The translations under genes and the position numbers were made by a program. The notes beneath the pieces were generated by a model. The model searched no databases and was not told the DNA's origin. It saw nothing but the letters and a program-made list of their open reading frames with translations. Shown here one piece after another: positions 18,224 through 27,511 of a stretch of DNA of 58,502 nucleotides; the stretch's first letter is position 1; the number at the start of each line of letters is the position of its first letter. Source of the stretch: Candidatus Brevifilum fermentans (GTDB lineage Bacteria > Chloroflexota > Anaerolineae > Anaerolineales > Villigracilaceae); contig CAMCQT010000015.1 in the NCBI GenBank assembly GCA_945877125.1, positions 1 through 58,502 on the forward strand, read 5' to 3'.

Positions 18224-20608
18224 TTATTCCTCATTTGTTGAAGAAGCATTATCGTTATTAAATTGTAAAGTTACTTCTGAGCTACCAAGAATGCGTTCTA
18301 TTTCTTCTGCGGTTGTGTTTAGAATGTTTCCAATATTTAAAGAAGAACCAATGCGCGCAGTTGCGTCAAAGATGGTGCGTTCTTTTACGGCACGTCGCTG
18401 ACTTTCTTCGAGCAGACGAGCGTTTTCCAGTGTGATTCCCGCACGACTTGCGGCGGCTTTTACAATGGAAATTTCTTCATTTGTCCAGGTATGGTCTGGG
18501 TCTTCCTGTTCTAATCCGATTACACCAATGACTTGATTGAGTACCATTAACGGAACCATGAGAGTTGTTTTTGCGAGATTATCTTTGTGCTCATCATTTT
18601 CTTTGATGATAATGGGTTCGCCGTTCTCCAACTGTTTTAGCAAATGGCTTGGCAGGTGATGTGGTATGGCTCGTACCTGTATTCCATCGTATTCATAAGA
18701 GGGACGCTTATATTGGTTTATAGCCGAATGCCATACGTTTTGAGTTTGTAAGCGGTACGCATTGTTAAGTTCGGCAAATGTTCCTTCTACTTGTTGAACC
18801 AATTGCGCGTTCTCGATTGCCGCAGCTAATTGATCTGCCAGCAATTGAAGGACTTTTACATCTTGCTCACTAAAAGCTGACTGGGTATCTGCTTGGATAT
18901 CCAATGCTCCAATGGTTATGCTGCGGCTACGCAAGGGAAGAGCGATCTCAGATCGTGTTTGAGGCAGGAATGGATTTTGAAAGTGGATTGCATCTGTGCC
19001 GACATCCAGTGCGATATGCGCCTGCCCTGTTTTGGTCACATTGCCTACCAATCCCTCTTGCCCTACTTTTAATTTATAGTTTTGCTCAAGCATTTCATGG
19101 GCGGCAGTACTGCTGGCGGCTCGTAGAATGGCAAATTCACCGCGGTCATCAACAAGAAAAATGCCGACATGATAATATTTGAAGCGTTCATGAATTAAAT
19201 TTGCCGCTACATTTAGAAGTGTATTTAGATCATGAATAATGGTGATTTCGCGTGCCACTTCGGCGATTGTCTCAAGTTCAAGAGACCGTTGCTCTAAACG
19301 ATGAGAGCGGTCAGCCACTTTTTCTTCCAAAGTTTCAAAAGCTTGCGCCAGATTGCTAGACATTTGATTAAAGGCTTCTGCTAGATCTTCCAATTCATCC
19401 CGTGTATGTATTTGGATTGCTTCTGTAAATTTGCCTCCAACCAGATGCAGTTTTTCTGTGGATAAATGATGGGCGTGTTGAGTTAGACGGCGAAGTGGGT
19501 TAGTGATCGATCGAGTAAGTAGAAATAGAATGGCACCGAAGACTACCACTGTTAAGCTTGAGTAAAGAATGAGTGCGTTTTGTGGCGAGGCTGCTTTCTG
19601 AAAAAGTTCGTCTTGAGGGAAAGCTAAAGCTAACGACCAGCCAGTACCCAGCCCAACAGGAGAATAGGCGACAAATACAGATTTTCCTTGCGGGTCTACC
19701 ACTTCGGCAAAGCCAGTATTACCTGTCAACATTCCATCAACTAGCCCTGCCCAGCCCTCGGCTTTTACCGAGTATGTATAGGTTTGCATGGAATCGGACA
19801 TAACTTCGTAATAGCCGCCCGCGTTTTCGCCGATTCCCAGTATTTTTCCTTTTGAGTCGAGTAAAAAGGCATAGCCTTTTTGTCCAACTGCTATTTTGCC
19901 TATAGTTTCCTGAATTTGCGAGAAAGCAATGTCGGCTGTTGCTACGCCTTTAAAATTTCCTGTTTCGTTAAAAAATGGCGCGCTCCAGGTAACCATCCAG
20001 ATATTACCGCCGCCAAAATCAAAATAAGGAGGTGATAGGACTGGTGAGCGACTTGCCTTGGGAAGAGTGTACCAATCCCATTTGAAATAGTTGTACTCCG
20101 GGTTCCCCAATTGGGCAAATTGAAGTTTGGTATCTGACACGCGGCTGTAATAAGGCGCCCAATAGTACAGATCTGGTTGGAACTGATAAGGTTCGTATGC
20201 AATGGTGGAGCCAAATATTTGTGTGTTATGCATCAAAGTGTTGTAAATAACTTTTTGAATGTTATTCTCGTCGTAATCTATAATTTCGGCGGCGGCGGCT
20301 AGATCTATGGCTACGCCTCTTGTCCAGACCAGATTTGCGCGAATAAGTTCAGCTTTTGATACTGTTTGAGCGGTCAGTTCGCTTTTTAATGTGTCAATTA
20401 AAGCCGTTTGTGTTGCTTTGATACTTAAGAATGTAGATATTAGGAAAGCAAGCGACAGTAAGAGAATTACCATCAGGGGTAATTTGATATCCAAATTTAA
20501 TTTGCGATTAAAAATCCCGCCTGACCTTGACTGTCCACGCAGGGTATTTTCAGATGCCGGGTTGGGCGCTTTTGACTCAGGTAAAGTACGGATGACAGGG
20601 GTGCTCAT
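18224..20608 (-). CDS. Array protein 6: double-Cache/HAMP/GAF membrane sensor
   Basis: 794 residues. TM1 at about 42-63, a double-Cache extracytoplasmic domain (about 65-335), TM2 at about 345-365, HAMP (366-425), coiled coil, GAF1 (about 455-600), second GAF-like segment (about 612-730; TQNVWHSA, HTWTNEEISIVKA) and the shared tail (FDATARIGSS). The Cache part has aromatic-rich elements typical of dCache_1 pockets: DLYYWAPYYS, KWDWYTLPKA, PPYFDFGGGN and GVATADI. GAF1 is less canonical than most: the usual R-x-H is Q-N-Y (EQNYKLKVG) and the usual FNNPDLP is FQNPFLP. Ligand unknown. The first 40 residues are hydrophilic and cytoplasmic. Confidence 0.88.
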   Translation of the reverse strand: MSTPVIRTLPESKAPNPASENTLRGQSRSGGIFNRKLNLDIKLPLMVILLLSLAFLISTFLSIKATQTALIDTLKSELTAQTVSKAELIRANLVWTRGVAIDLAAAAEIIDYDENNIQKVIYNTLMHNTQIFGSTIAYEPYQFQPDLYYWAPYYSRVSDTKLQFAQLGNPEYNYFKWDWYTLPKASRSPVLSPPYFDFGGGNIWMVTWSAPFFNETGNFKGVATADIAFSQIQETIGKIAVGQKGYAFLLDSKGKILGIGENAGGYYEVMSDSMQTYTYSVKAEGWAGLVDGMLTGNTGFAEVVDPQGKSVFVAYSPVGLGTGWSLALAFPQDELFQKAASPQNALILYSSLTVVVFGAILFLLTRSITNPLRRLTQHAHHLSTEKLHLVGGKFTEAIQIHTRDELEDLAEAFNQMSSNLAQAFETLEEKVADRSHRLEQRSLELETIAEVAREITIIHDLNTLLNVAANLIHERFKYYHVGIFLVDDRGEFAILRAASSTAAHEMLEQNYKLKVGQEGLVGNVTKTGQAHIALDVGTDAIHFQNPFLPQTRSEIALPLRSRSITIGALDIQADTQSAFSEQDVKVLQLLADQLAAAIENAQLVQQVEGTFAELNNAYRLQTQNVWHSAINQYKRPSYEYDGIQVRAIPHHLPSHLLKQLENGEPIIIKENDEHKDNLAKTTLMVPLMVLNQVIGVIGLEQEDPDHTWTNEEISIVKAAASRAGITLENARLLEESQRRAVKERTIFDATARIGSSLNIGNILNTTAEEIERILGSSEVTLQFNNDNASSTNEE

Positions 20609-20620
20609 AATAATTTCCTC

Positions 20621-22357
20621 TTAATCCGTTGCAAGTTGATGCGTAGGCGCATCGTCCTCGGTGGAAGTTTCAAGTTGAATAAAGGTGCGTGTCGCGCCTA
20701 GGGTACGCCCAAGTTCTTCAATTGTTGTTTGCAGGATGCGGTTGAAGTCAGTGGATGCGCCGATCTGTGAGGTGACGCGCGCTATCGTTTCTTCCTGTTC
20801 TGCACGGCGGCTTGTTTCTTCAAGCAAGTGGGCATTTTCCAATGCAAATGCAGCGCGGTCTGAAATGGATTGAACCACGGTTATTTCATCGTCTGTCCAT
20901 TTTCTATTCGCTTCAGTGGCTTCAATATGAATGTATCCAATTACTTGATCTCTGAATTTGACCGGAACTGCCAGGGTGGGTGGAGTGTCCTTCGAAGGCT
21001 GAGTCAACATCACCGTCTCGCCGGTTGCGAGGGCTTTATCCAGAATTTGGCTGTTTACCGGAATTGCGGTTGAAATCGTCCCATCGGCATGATATGAATA
21101 TCCATTTTGTTTTTGCCTGGAGTTTAGCTGCTGACCACGTCTGCCTGCTTTGTAAGAAACAGAGTCAGTCCCGGTGTATTCGTTGGTAAGAATATTGTTG
21201 ATTGCAATGGCGATCTGGTTGGTAAGGGTGTTTAAGAGATTCGCATCTTCATCTTTGAAGGCGGAGGGCATTGTGCTTTGAATATCCAGTACGCCAATAG
21301 TTTGTGACCCGTATTTAAGTGGCAGCGCCATTTCGGAGCGCGTTTTTGGAAGGTCTGGGTTGTTAAAGAAAACCGCATCTGAGCCAGCATCAAGTGCGAT
21401 ACGTGGACGACCGCCTTGTGATACATAACCGACGATGCCTGTGCCGCCGACTTTTAATTGGTGACGCCGTTCAAGCATGCGCTGCCCCCCCTGACTGTTT
21501 GCGGCGCGTAACACTGCATACTCATGATTTTTATCGAGTGCGAATATGCCAACGTGATAAAAAATAAGTTTTTTGCTGATCGTTTGGGTAATGAGTTCCA
21601 ATAATTCTTGTGGGCTTTGTTCCATATGGGCAGATATTTCTTGTGATATTTCAGAAATGATTTGCAAGCGTGTTTCGCGTTCTTGCATTTGCGCGTTGGT
21701 TTCGCTAAGTTCGCGGGTACGTAACTCCACCCGGCTTTCCAGTGTTTGGTTAATTTCCTGAAGTTCCAAGTTGCTTTTAATTTGATCACTTTTATTATCA
21801 ACTGCAATTTGTAAAAGTGCGTAGTGTCTATGGAAGATCGCAATAATAGCGGTCATCATTGTGGCGAAATAAAATGAATTAAGGTAGATATATTGCGCGG
21901 TTGTTCCAAATGGATTGGGCAGGACTTTGTTTATTTCTGCTATTCCTGTGCCGGCAAACGTGGCGACCATCAGAACCGCCAGTGTAATTGGAATAAATAT
22001 TTTCTTTCTACTTTGTATGTTCGCCAGCAGAAAAAGCCCCAAGTTGCCCATCCAAAGCAGGTCGTGTGTTCCAGCCCCCTCGACAATTGTGACGATGCAG
22101 ATTGAAAAAGATGTTACAACAGGAAATAAAATCAAATAGTTATAACGAGATCGAAGCGCTTGGTATAAAGTAAAAAAAGCGACAGAGTTGGTGATTAAAG
22201 ATGTAATGATCGTTATAGGGTTTCTATAAACCAAAAGGGGAATTAATGTAGACAATATCCCAAGTGAAAGGGTCACCAATATTTCGGCGCGTTGCCCAAT
22301 ATCTTCACCGGGTCGATCTTTGAGTAGATAATCGCGAAGGCGGTTGGATGTATTCAT
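20621..22357 (-). CDS. Array protein 5: six-TM/GAF membrane protein
   Basis: 578 residues. Five or six hydrophobic segments between about 25 and 176 form a membrane module that does not look closely related to those of array proteins 2, 3, 7 or 9. Coiled coil (about 185-235; LESRVELRTREL), GAF1 (about 240-388; LIFYHVGIFAL, ERRHQLKVG, FNNPDLPKTRSE), second GAF-like segment (about 400-510; KWTDDEITVVQS) and the shared tail (ARVTSQIGASTDFNRILQTT) follow. The stretch between the two GAF regions lacks the conserved Trp seen in most siblings and is rich in Arg/Gln. It is followed by only one spare base before the next downstream gene's region, so the genes are tightly packed. Confidence 0.87.
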   Translation of the reverse strand: MNTSNRLRDYLLKDRPGEDIGQRAEILVTLSLGILSTLIPLLVYRNPITIITSLITNSVAFFTLYQALRSRYNYLILFPVVTSFSICIVTIVEGAGTHDLLWMGNLGLFLLANIQSRKKIFIPITLAVLMVATFAGTGIAEINKVLPNPFGTTAQYIYLNSFYFATMMTAIIAIFHRHYALLQIAVDNKSDQIKSNLELQEINQTLESRVELRTRELSETNAQMQERETRLQIISEISQEISAHMEQSPQELLELITQTISKKLIFYHVGIFALDKNHEYAVLRAANSQGGQRMLERRHQLKVGGTGIVGYVSQGGRPRIALDAGSDAVFFNNPDLPKTRSEMALPLKYGSQTIGVLDIQSTMPSAFKDEDANLLNTLTNQIAIAINNILTNEYTGTDSVSYKAGRRGQQLNSRQKQNGYSYHADGTISTAIPVNSQILDKALATGETVMLTQPSKDTPPTLAVPVKFRDQVIGYIHIEATEANRKWTDDEITVVQSISDRAAFALENAHLLEETSRRAEQEETIARVTSQIGASTDFNRILQTTIEELGRTLGATRTFIQLETSTEDDAPTHQLATD

Positions 22358-22358
22358 A

Positions 22359-24203
22359 TTATTCTCTGGCTTTCCTGACCCTGCCGAAAGCAGGACGTTC
22401 TTCGCTTCCTTTTAGCTGATCCTGTCCATCAAGTTGATCTAGCAACTGGAACGTGACTGACGCATTGCCAATGACTTGACCAAGTTCTTGTACGGTTTCA
22501 CGCAAAATTGAATCTGTGTGAGAGACAGCATTAATTCGCGCAGAGATATCCGAGATGAGCGATTCGCGCGCAGCAAGTTGTTGAGATTCTTTATAGAGGC
22601 GTGCGCTTTCCAGCGCGCCGCTTAATTGATCTGATAATGCAATTGCCAGATTAATTTCATCCTGCGTCCACGATTCTGAAATTTCAGATTTTTTCAAGCG
22701 GATAGCGCCGATCGTTTGACCGCGTACTCTTATAGGCATACTGATTGTTAGCCCGTCATTTCCAAGAATTAGATCTCCCGTTTCGACTGCTTTTGCAAGA
22801 TTCGCTTCCAGAGTATCGGAATGAATCTGGATTGTGGTCGGGGGTGTGGCTAGGAAGCCAATTCGCGGCTGGTTGTGCAGTATTTTGCTCCATGCTCTGC
22901 GGCTTATTTCACCGTACCCCATGCGCGCAGTCTCAAGTGCTTTTTCTGCCTCGTTGAATAAATTTGCGTTTTGAATGGCAATCGCAATCTGTTCTGTAAG
23001 AATTTGCAATGTGGAAATATCTTCTTCAGAAAAAGCCTGTGGCTCTGTACTTTGCACATCTAATGCGCCAAGCATCTGCCCGCCTATGATAAGGGGTAGC
23101 GCCATTTCAGAGCGTGTTTGCGGCAGGTCCGGATTGTCAAAGTAGACGGCGTCCTTACCAACATCTAATGCGATACGGGCTTTTGCGTTTTGCGTGACAT
23201 ACCCTACGATGCCTGTTTCACCAACCTTGAGTTGGTGCTTCTTCTCAAGCATTCGATGTCCGCCTTCGCTGTTGGTGGCGCTCAACACCGCATATTCTTT
23301 ATGTTCATCCAGTAAAAAGATGCCGACATGGTAATAACCAAAATTCTCATGGATGAGGTAGGTAGCTTGTTGTAAAAGCTCGGAAAGGTCACGAAAAGAT
23401 GTGACGGCTTTGCCCACATCTGCAACAGCCTTTAATAATTTACTGCGATGTTCAAGTTCGCCGGTTCGTTCAGCTACGCGATTTTCGAGGGACGCGATGG
23501 ATGTTTGCACGTTTGCGGCAAGACCCTTAAGGCTAGATGCAAGAGTTGCCAGTTCGCCCTGTAATTTTTTGTCGTCAAATTGAAAATTGAGATTGCCTTT
23601 GCCAACTTCACCTGCATAATTTGCAAGCCCAACTAACGGACGCAGGGTTGAAAGAATTACCACAGCGCCTATAAGGGATGAAATAAAAAATGCAATTAGT
23701 AATTGAATCAGAAGATTTCGCGTGAGAACCCTTAGTTTTGCACTTTTTTGTTCAATGCTTCCAATAGATACTGCCAATGGGCTGTTTAGTGATGTTCGAT
23801 ATGAACCAACCAGCTGACCGTTCTCTTCATCTAAAATAGTTGTTGATTCCCTTGCCAATAATTTTTGCAGGGTATCGAAACTAAAATCTTCCAATGCTGA
23901 GTGTCCGACTTTTTTTGAATCAGTATGCGCCAGGTAGGTACCATTTTTCGCAATAAGCAGGAGCGTATCTCCTTCGGCCGCGTTGGACATACTTGTAGCG
24001 AATTCCTGTTCCTTGCCAGGTTCTTTCTCTATGCTTATGGAATAAATGCGGGCTTGGTCTCTTGCAGTTTTTAGTTGCGTGTCGATGATGTTTTCGCGGA
24101 CTTGTTGTTGCACAAAAGAAACCACAATGCTAATTGGGAGCAGGGATAAAAATAAAAATAATAGAATTAGCCGCCAGGTGATAGGGCTTCTTAGTTGACT
24201 CAC
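22359..24203 (-). CDS. Array protein 4: small Cache-like/HAMP/GAF membrane sensor
   Basis: 614 residues. TM1 (about 10-30) and TM2 (about 163-185) enclose an extracytoplasmic domain of only about 130 residues, with elements (LLLIAKNGTYLAH, SALEDFSF) that fit a single-Cache fold. A HAMP-like segment (about 186-240), coiled coil (SLENRVAERTGELEHR), GAF1 (about 262-410; FGYYHVGIFLL, EKKHQLKVG, FDNPDLPQTRSE), second GAF-like segment (about 425-540; SRRAWSKI, SWTQDEINLAIA) and the shared tail (SDISARINAV) follow. The C-terminus then adds a basic/charged extension of about 30 residues, ending VRKARE. No output domain. Confidence 0.87.
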   Translation of the reverse strand: MSQLRSPITWRLILLFLFLSLLPISIVVSFVQQQVRENIIDTQLKTARDQARIYSISIEKEPGKEQEFATSMSNAAEGDTLLLIAKNGTYLAHTDSKKVGHSALEDFSFDTLQKLLARESTTILDEENGQLVGSYRTSLNSPLAVSIGSIEQKSAKLRVLTRNLLIQLLIAFFISSLIGAVVILSTLRPLVGLANYAGEVGKGNLNFQFDDKKLQGELATLASSLKGLAANVQTSIASLENRVAERTGELEHRSKLLKAVADVGKAVTSFRDLSELLQQATYLIHENFGYYHVGIFLLDEHKEYAVLSATNSEGGHRMLEKKHQLKVGETGIVGYVTQNAKARIALDVGKDAVYFDNPDLPQTRSEMALPLIIGGQMLGALDVQSTEPQAFSEEDISTLQILTEQIAIAIQNANLFNEAEKALETARMGYGEISRRAWSKILHNQPRIGFLATPPTTIQIHSDTLEANLAKAVETGDLILGNDGLTISMPIRVRGQTIGAIRLKKSEISESWTQDEINLAIALSDQLSGALESARLYKESQQLAARESLISDISARINAVSHTDSILRETVQELGQVIGNASVTFQLLDQLDGQDQLKGSEERPAFGRVRKARE

Positions 24204-24240
24204 AAAACGCCTCTTTGTTTATTTGTATCCATAATTAAAA

Positions 24241-25929
24241 TCACTTTAATCGAAGTGAACTTGTGTGTTTTTTGCCGGGTGTATTTTCTATTTGTGGAGA
24301 GCCAATGCTGATCTCTGCTTCTTTGAGGTCAAATACTCTGCGTAGTTCAGTTGTGGCTGTCCGTAACACCGACTCAACATCGAGCGTTTCACGGACGCGG
24401 GCTGAAATATTCGTGATCACCTGATCGCGCAATGCGTTTTTCTGCGTTTCGTCCACAAGGCGGCTGTTTTCGAGGGCAAGCGCAACTTGATCGGCAACTT
24501 TTTCCACCAGAGTGCGTTCGCGTTCTGACCATGCGGTAGTATTGCCTTTTCTTTTTAATATAATGTTGCCAATGTTTTGCCCATGCAACATAAGCGGAAC
24601 ATGTAATCCGTCCACGTTGTCCTGTTTATTATTCGCAAAGAGCGGGCGTACTCCAGCTGGGGTGTATTGGTAAGCTGGTTTATGGCGACTTGTGAATTTT
24701 GTCCATGTTTCACGTGTTTGGACGGATGTATTTGCCTCTAATTGATGCACCAGATTTTTTGTTTCATTAATAAGGCGGACATTATCAATTGAAATTGCCA
24801 CTAGATCGGCGAGCGTTTGCAATACTTCAGCGTCTTGTGTGTTGAAAAATTGTGGCTGGTCAGAGTGCATGTCTAATATGCCGATTACGTCGTTGCGAAC
24901 TGTGAGCGGTAAGATCATGCGCGAGCGGGTGAGTGGGAAATTTGTGTCACGAACAAAATTCGCATCATCAACATCAGATGTAATATATGGACGGTTATGT
25001 TCAACAACCAAACTGATTAGGTTAAGCCTATCCGGTTCTATACGGAAGCCCTGTCCAATAAGTTGTTTGCCTATGGCAGAAGAAGCAGCTTGCAGGAAAG
25101 CAGTTTTTTTGCGTTCATCTAATAAATATAAGCCTACGTGATAATATCCAAATTGGTCCGAAGCCAGTTTGGCGGTCGATTCCATTAACTCGGAGATGTC
25201 TTGTATTTCTGCAATTGTTTTGGATACGCTGGCAGACGAACGCAATTGCACGGCTCTTACTTCCAACTCGTTTGTGCGTTCGTGTATTCTTTCTTCCAGT
25301 TGCGTCCGTTCGGTTGCGAGAGTTTTGAATGTGTTTTGCATGTCTTGAACCACATGCGCAAATTCGTTTTTGAATTGATTAATGGCAATAATAAGGATAA
25401 TACTTATGATGGAAAAATCGATTATGCAAGAAACCCAATCAATAAGAGTGGTGACTGGTACGTCTGCCGCTCTAAACTGATAGAGACCAAGTTGCTGCAA
25501 AGTGGCGATCAATACATATGTAAAAATACTGACCAATAATGCAATGGTGTCAATACGTTGATCAAACAGCAAGGCAGATAAGGCTATAAAGGCTATAAAA
25601 AAGACGCTTCCGTCAAGCCATGGTCCCCACGCTAGAATCGAATTTACACCGACGGTAAATACCAGAAAAAGTAAGGCAAAAGCGCGTACAGAATAATTCA
25701 CTTGCAAGATGGTGATTATGAGTAGTGCGAGGTAAAGGATTGGAAACAAAATACGGTCAGCGGTTGTTGCATTGGGAAATGAAACTGCAATTAATGCAAT
25801 ACCCAGCACAGAAGCAATTCGTAAAATGGTTACAATAAAATGTTCCCGCCAACTTTTGTAGTCAAAAGAGGCTGAACTTAGACCATCATGAGTAGAGGGT
25901 TGTAAAGATGGATTTTTATTATTCATCAT
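24241..25929 (-). CDS. Array protein 3: six-TM (Y-x-x-W-R type)/GAF membrane protein, divergent GAF1
   Basis: About 562 residues. An N-terminal YKSWREHF motif and about six hydrophobic segments match array proteins 2 and 7. Coiled coil follows (LEERIHERTNEL). GAF1 keeps the FGYYHVGLYLL strand, but the R-x-H motif is lost (GQGFRIEPD) and FNNPDLP is replaced by VRDTNFPLTRSR, so its ligand or partner may differ. The second GAF-like segment (RETWTKF, ALENSRLV) and the shared tail (NISARVRET...TTELRR) are present, followed by a Lys/Arg-rich end. The start is set at the ATG at 25929 with GGGTGAT upstream, giving an 11-base overlap with the preceding gene. An in-frame start 21 bases earlier is possible. 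Confidence 0.86.
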   Translation of the reverse strand: MMNNKNPSLQPSTHDGLSSASFDYKSWREHFIVTILRIASVLGIALIAVSFPNATTADRILFPILYLALLIITILQVNYSVRAFALLFLVFTVGVNSILAWGPWLDGSVFFIAFIALSALLFDQRIDTIALLVSIFTYVLIATLQQLGLYQFRAADVPVTTLIDWVSCIIDFSIISIILIIAINQFKNEFAHVVQDMQNTFKTLATERTQLEERIHERTNELEVRAVQLRSSASVSKTIAEIQDISELMESTAKLASDQFGYYHVGLYLLDERKKTAFLQAASSAIGKQLIGQGFRIEPDRLNLISLVVEHNRPYITSDVDDANFVRDTNFPLTRSRMILPLTVRNDVIGILDMHSDQPQFFNTQDAEVLQTLADLVAISIDNVRLINETKNLVHQLEANTSVQTRETWTKFTSRHKPAYQYTPAGVRPLFANNKQDNVDGLHVPLMLHGQNIGNIILKRKGNTTAWSERERTLVEKVADQVALALENSRLVDETQKNALRDQVITNISARVRETLDVESVLRTATTELRRVFDLKEAEISIGSPQIENTPGKKHTSSLRLK

Positions 25930-27511
25930 TATCACCCATCGATACTTCAATGTTAACTTCGGCAGCTTCGAGTGCTCGCCCCAACTCTCGGACCGTTGTT
26001 TGAAGAATGCTGTCTATGGTTGTTGATGCCCATATTTTTGAAGTGACCTCATTTGCCAATCTTTCACGCATGGCAATGGATTGACTTTCTTCTACAAGAC
26101 GCGCATTTTCGAGTGCAAGGGCGGCTTGCGTAGCGATCGATTCAATCAGATTTCTCTGCTCAGGTGTCCATTCTTCTGTGCCCGTCATGTTAATTTGCCC
26201 AATGATCTGGTCTCGCAAGGTAAGCGGGATTTCGATTTCCTGCTCGCCAGCAGTTTCACTATCTCCAAGCGTATGCTCAAGTTTTTGATCAGACGCAAGG
26301 GATAACCAAACCCCTTGTAAATATTGTTGTTGCGTTGCGCTCATTTCGGCGAGGCTTTGCTGCGATTCTGTGAATAGGCGCGAATTTTCAAGCGTAATTG
26401 CTATTTGATTGGACATGCTTTGATAGGCATCGGCATCCTGTTGCAGGAACGCATTTTCTTTTGTTGAATGCATTTCCAGCGCGCCAATTACGCGTTCGCC
26501 GATGATAAGCGGCAGTGCAATTTGGGAGCGGGTATACGGCAGAAGTGGATTGTCAAACCGGACGAAATCAATTCCTGTATCCAACATGATATATGCCTGT
26601 TTTGCACGTATGGCAGTGCCTACGGCATTTTTTCCGCTGATATCTAAACGGTGCCTATTTTCACGCAGTACTTTGCCAGCATCTCCGGTTGCTGCTTTTA
26701 GTTCAGCCCATTGACCCGAAATATCCGTTAAAAAGATGGCTGTGTAATAACATTCAAATTCATCGCCAATTAGTTGTGCGGCGCGGATAAGTAGTTCATC
26801 AGGATTGAGAAATGCAGTGAGCGCGCGTCCGATTTCGTTTACCCGGTGTAATTGACGGGTGCGTTCTGTAACTTTTTTTTCAAGATTGTTGCGCTCGTCT
26901 TTGATCGTATTTAAGTTCGCGTCAATTTCTTTTTGCGCTTCAAGGAAGGCTCTTTCGAGTCGTTGGAATCCCAGAATGATGATGGTTCCAAACATGACGA
27001 TCATACCGCCGCCACTCACCCAATCTTGAACTGTCGCGGAAGATGTGAAGGGGGCGATCGGAATGACCGTTTCGCTCAACATCAGCCAGCCGAATAGGGC
27101 AATCGTAAGAGTAACCATTGCCGTTGCAACAATGCCAACGCGCGGAGAGAGTAACAGAGTGGCGAAAACAATTAATCCTAAAAAGAAGAATGTGCCATCG
27201 CCCAAAATTCCATATCTAAACAATTCACTCAGACCAAGTGCGTATACGCCAAGAAGAAAAACACTTATGCGTATGGAATATGAAAAACGTACGACGGTAA
27301 CAATACCAGTTATTACATAAGTCGCGACAAAGATCGCCTTTACAAGTTGACTTCCGGCGCTTTGTACGGCAGGAATCAAGACAAACACACCTAATATAAG
27401 TGAACCTATCAAAAGAGGCATTACGAAGTGTTCCCGCCAGTTCTTATACAGCAGGCGGGTCGCTTCTTCTGGAGTGGTTGCTGTGTTTTTGGAAGGATTG
27501 CTTTCCGTCAT
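25919..27511 (-). CDS. Array protein 2: six-TM (Y-x-x-W-R type)/GAF membrane protein, divergent GAF1
   Basis: 530 residues. YKNWREHF (about 22-29) precedes about six hydrophobic segments to about residue 185, closely matching array protein 3. A coiled coil (LEKKVTERTRQL) leads to GAF1, in which the usual Y-H is replaced by Y-T (CYYTAIFLT), while an H is kept in RENRHRLDIS and FNNPDLP becomes FDNPLLPYTRSQ. The second GAF-like segment is short but has LQGVWLSL and EEWTPEQRNLIES. The shared tail (EVTSKIWASTTIDSILQTT) ends the protein. It shares one base with the preceding gene (TAATG stop-start), strong evidence for translational coupling with array protein 1. Confidence 0.87.
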   Translation of the reverse strand: MTESNPSKNTATTPEEATRLLYKNWREHFVMPLLIGSLILGVFVLIPAVQSAGSQLVKAIFVATYVITGIVTVVRFSYSIRISVFLLGVYALGLSELFRYGILGDGTFFFLGLIVFATLLLSPRVGIVATAMVTLTIALFGWLMLSETVIPIAPFTSSATVQDWVSGGGMIVMFGTIIILGFQRLERAFLEAQKEIDANLNTIKDERNNLEKKVTERTRQLHRVNEIGRALTAFLNPDELLIRAAQLIGDEFECYYTAIFLTDISGQWAELKAATGDAGKVLRENRHRLDISGKNAVGTAIRAKQAYIMLDTGIDFVRFDNPLLPYTRSQIALPLIIGERVIGALEMHSTKENAFLQQDADAYQSMSNQIAITLENSRLFTESQQSLAEMSATQQQYLQGVWLSLASDQKLEHTLGDSETAGEQEIEIPLTLRDQIIGQINMTGTEEWTPEQRNLIESIATQAALALENARLVEESQSIAMRERLANEVTSKIWASTTIDSILQTTVRELGRALEAAEVNIEVSMGDNDE

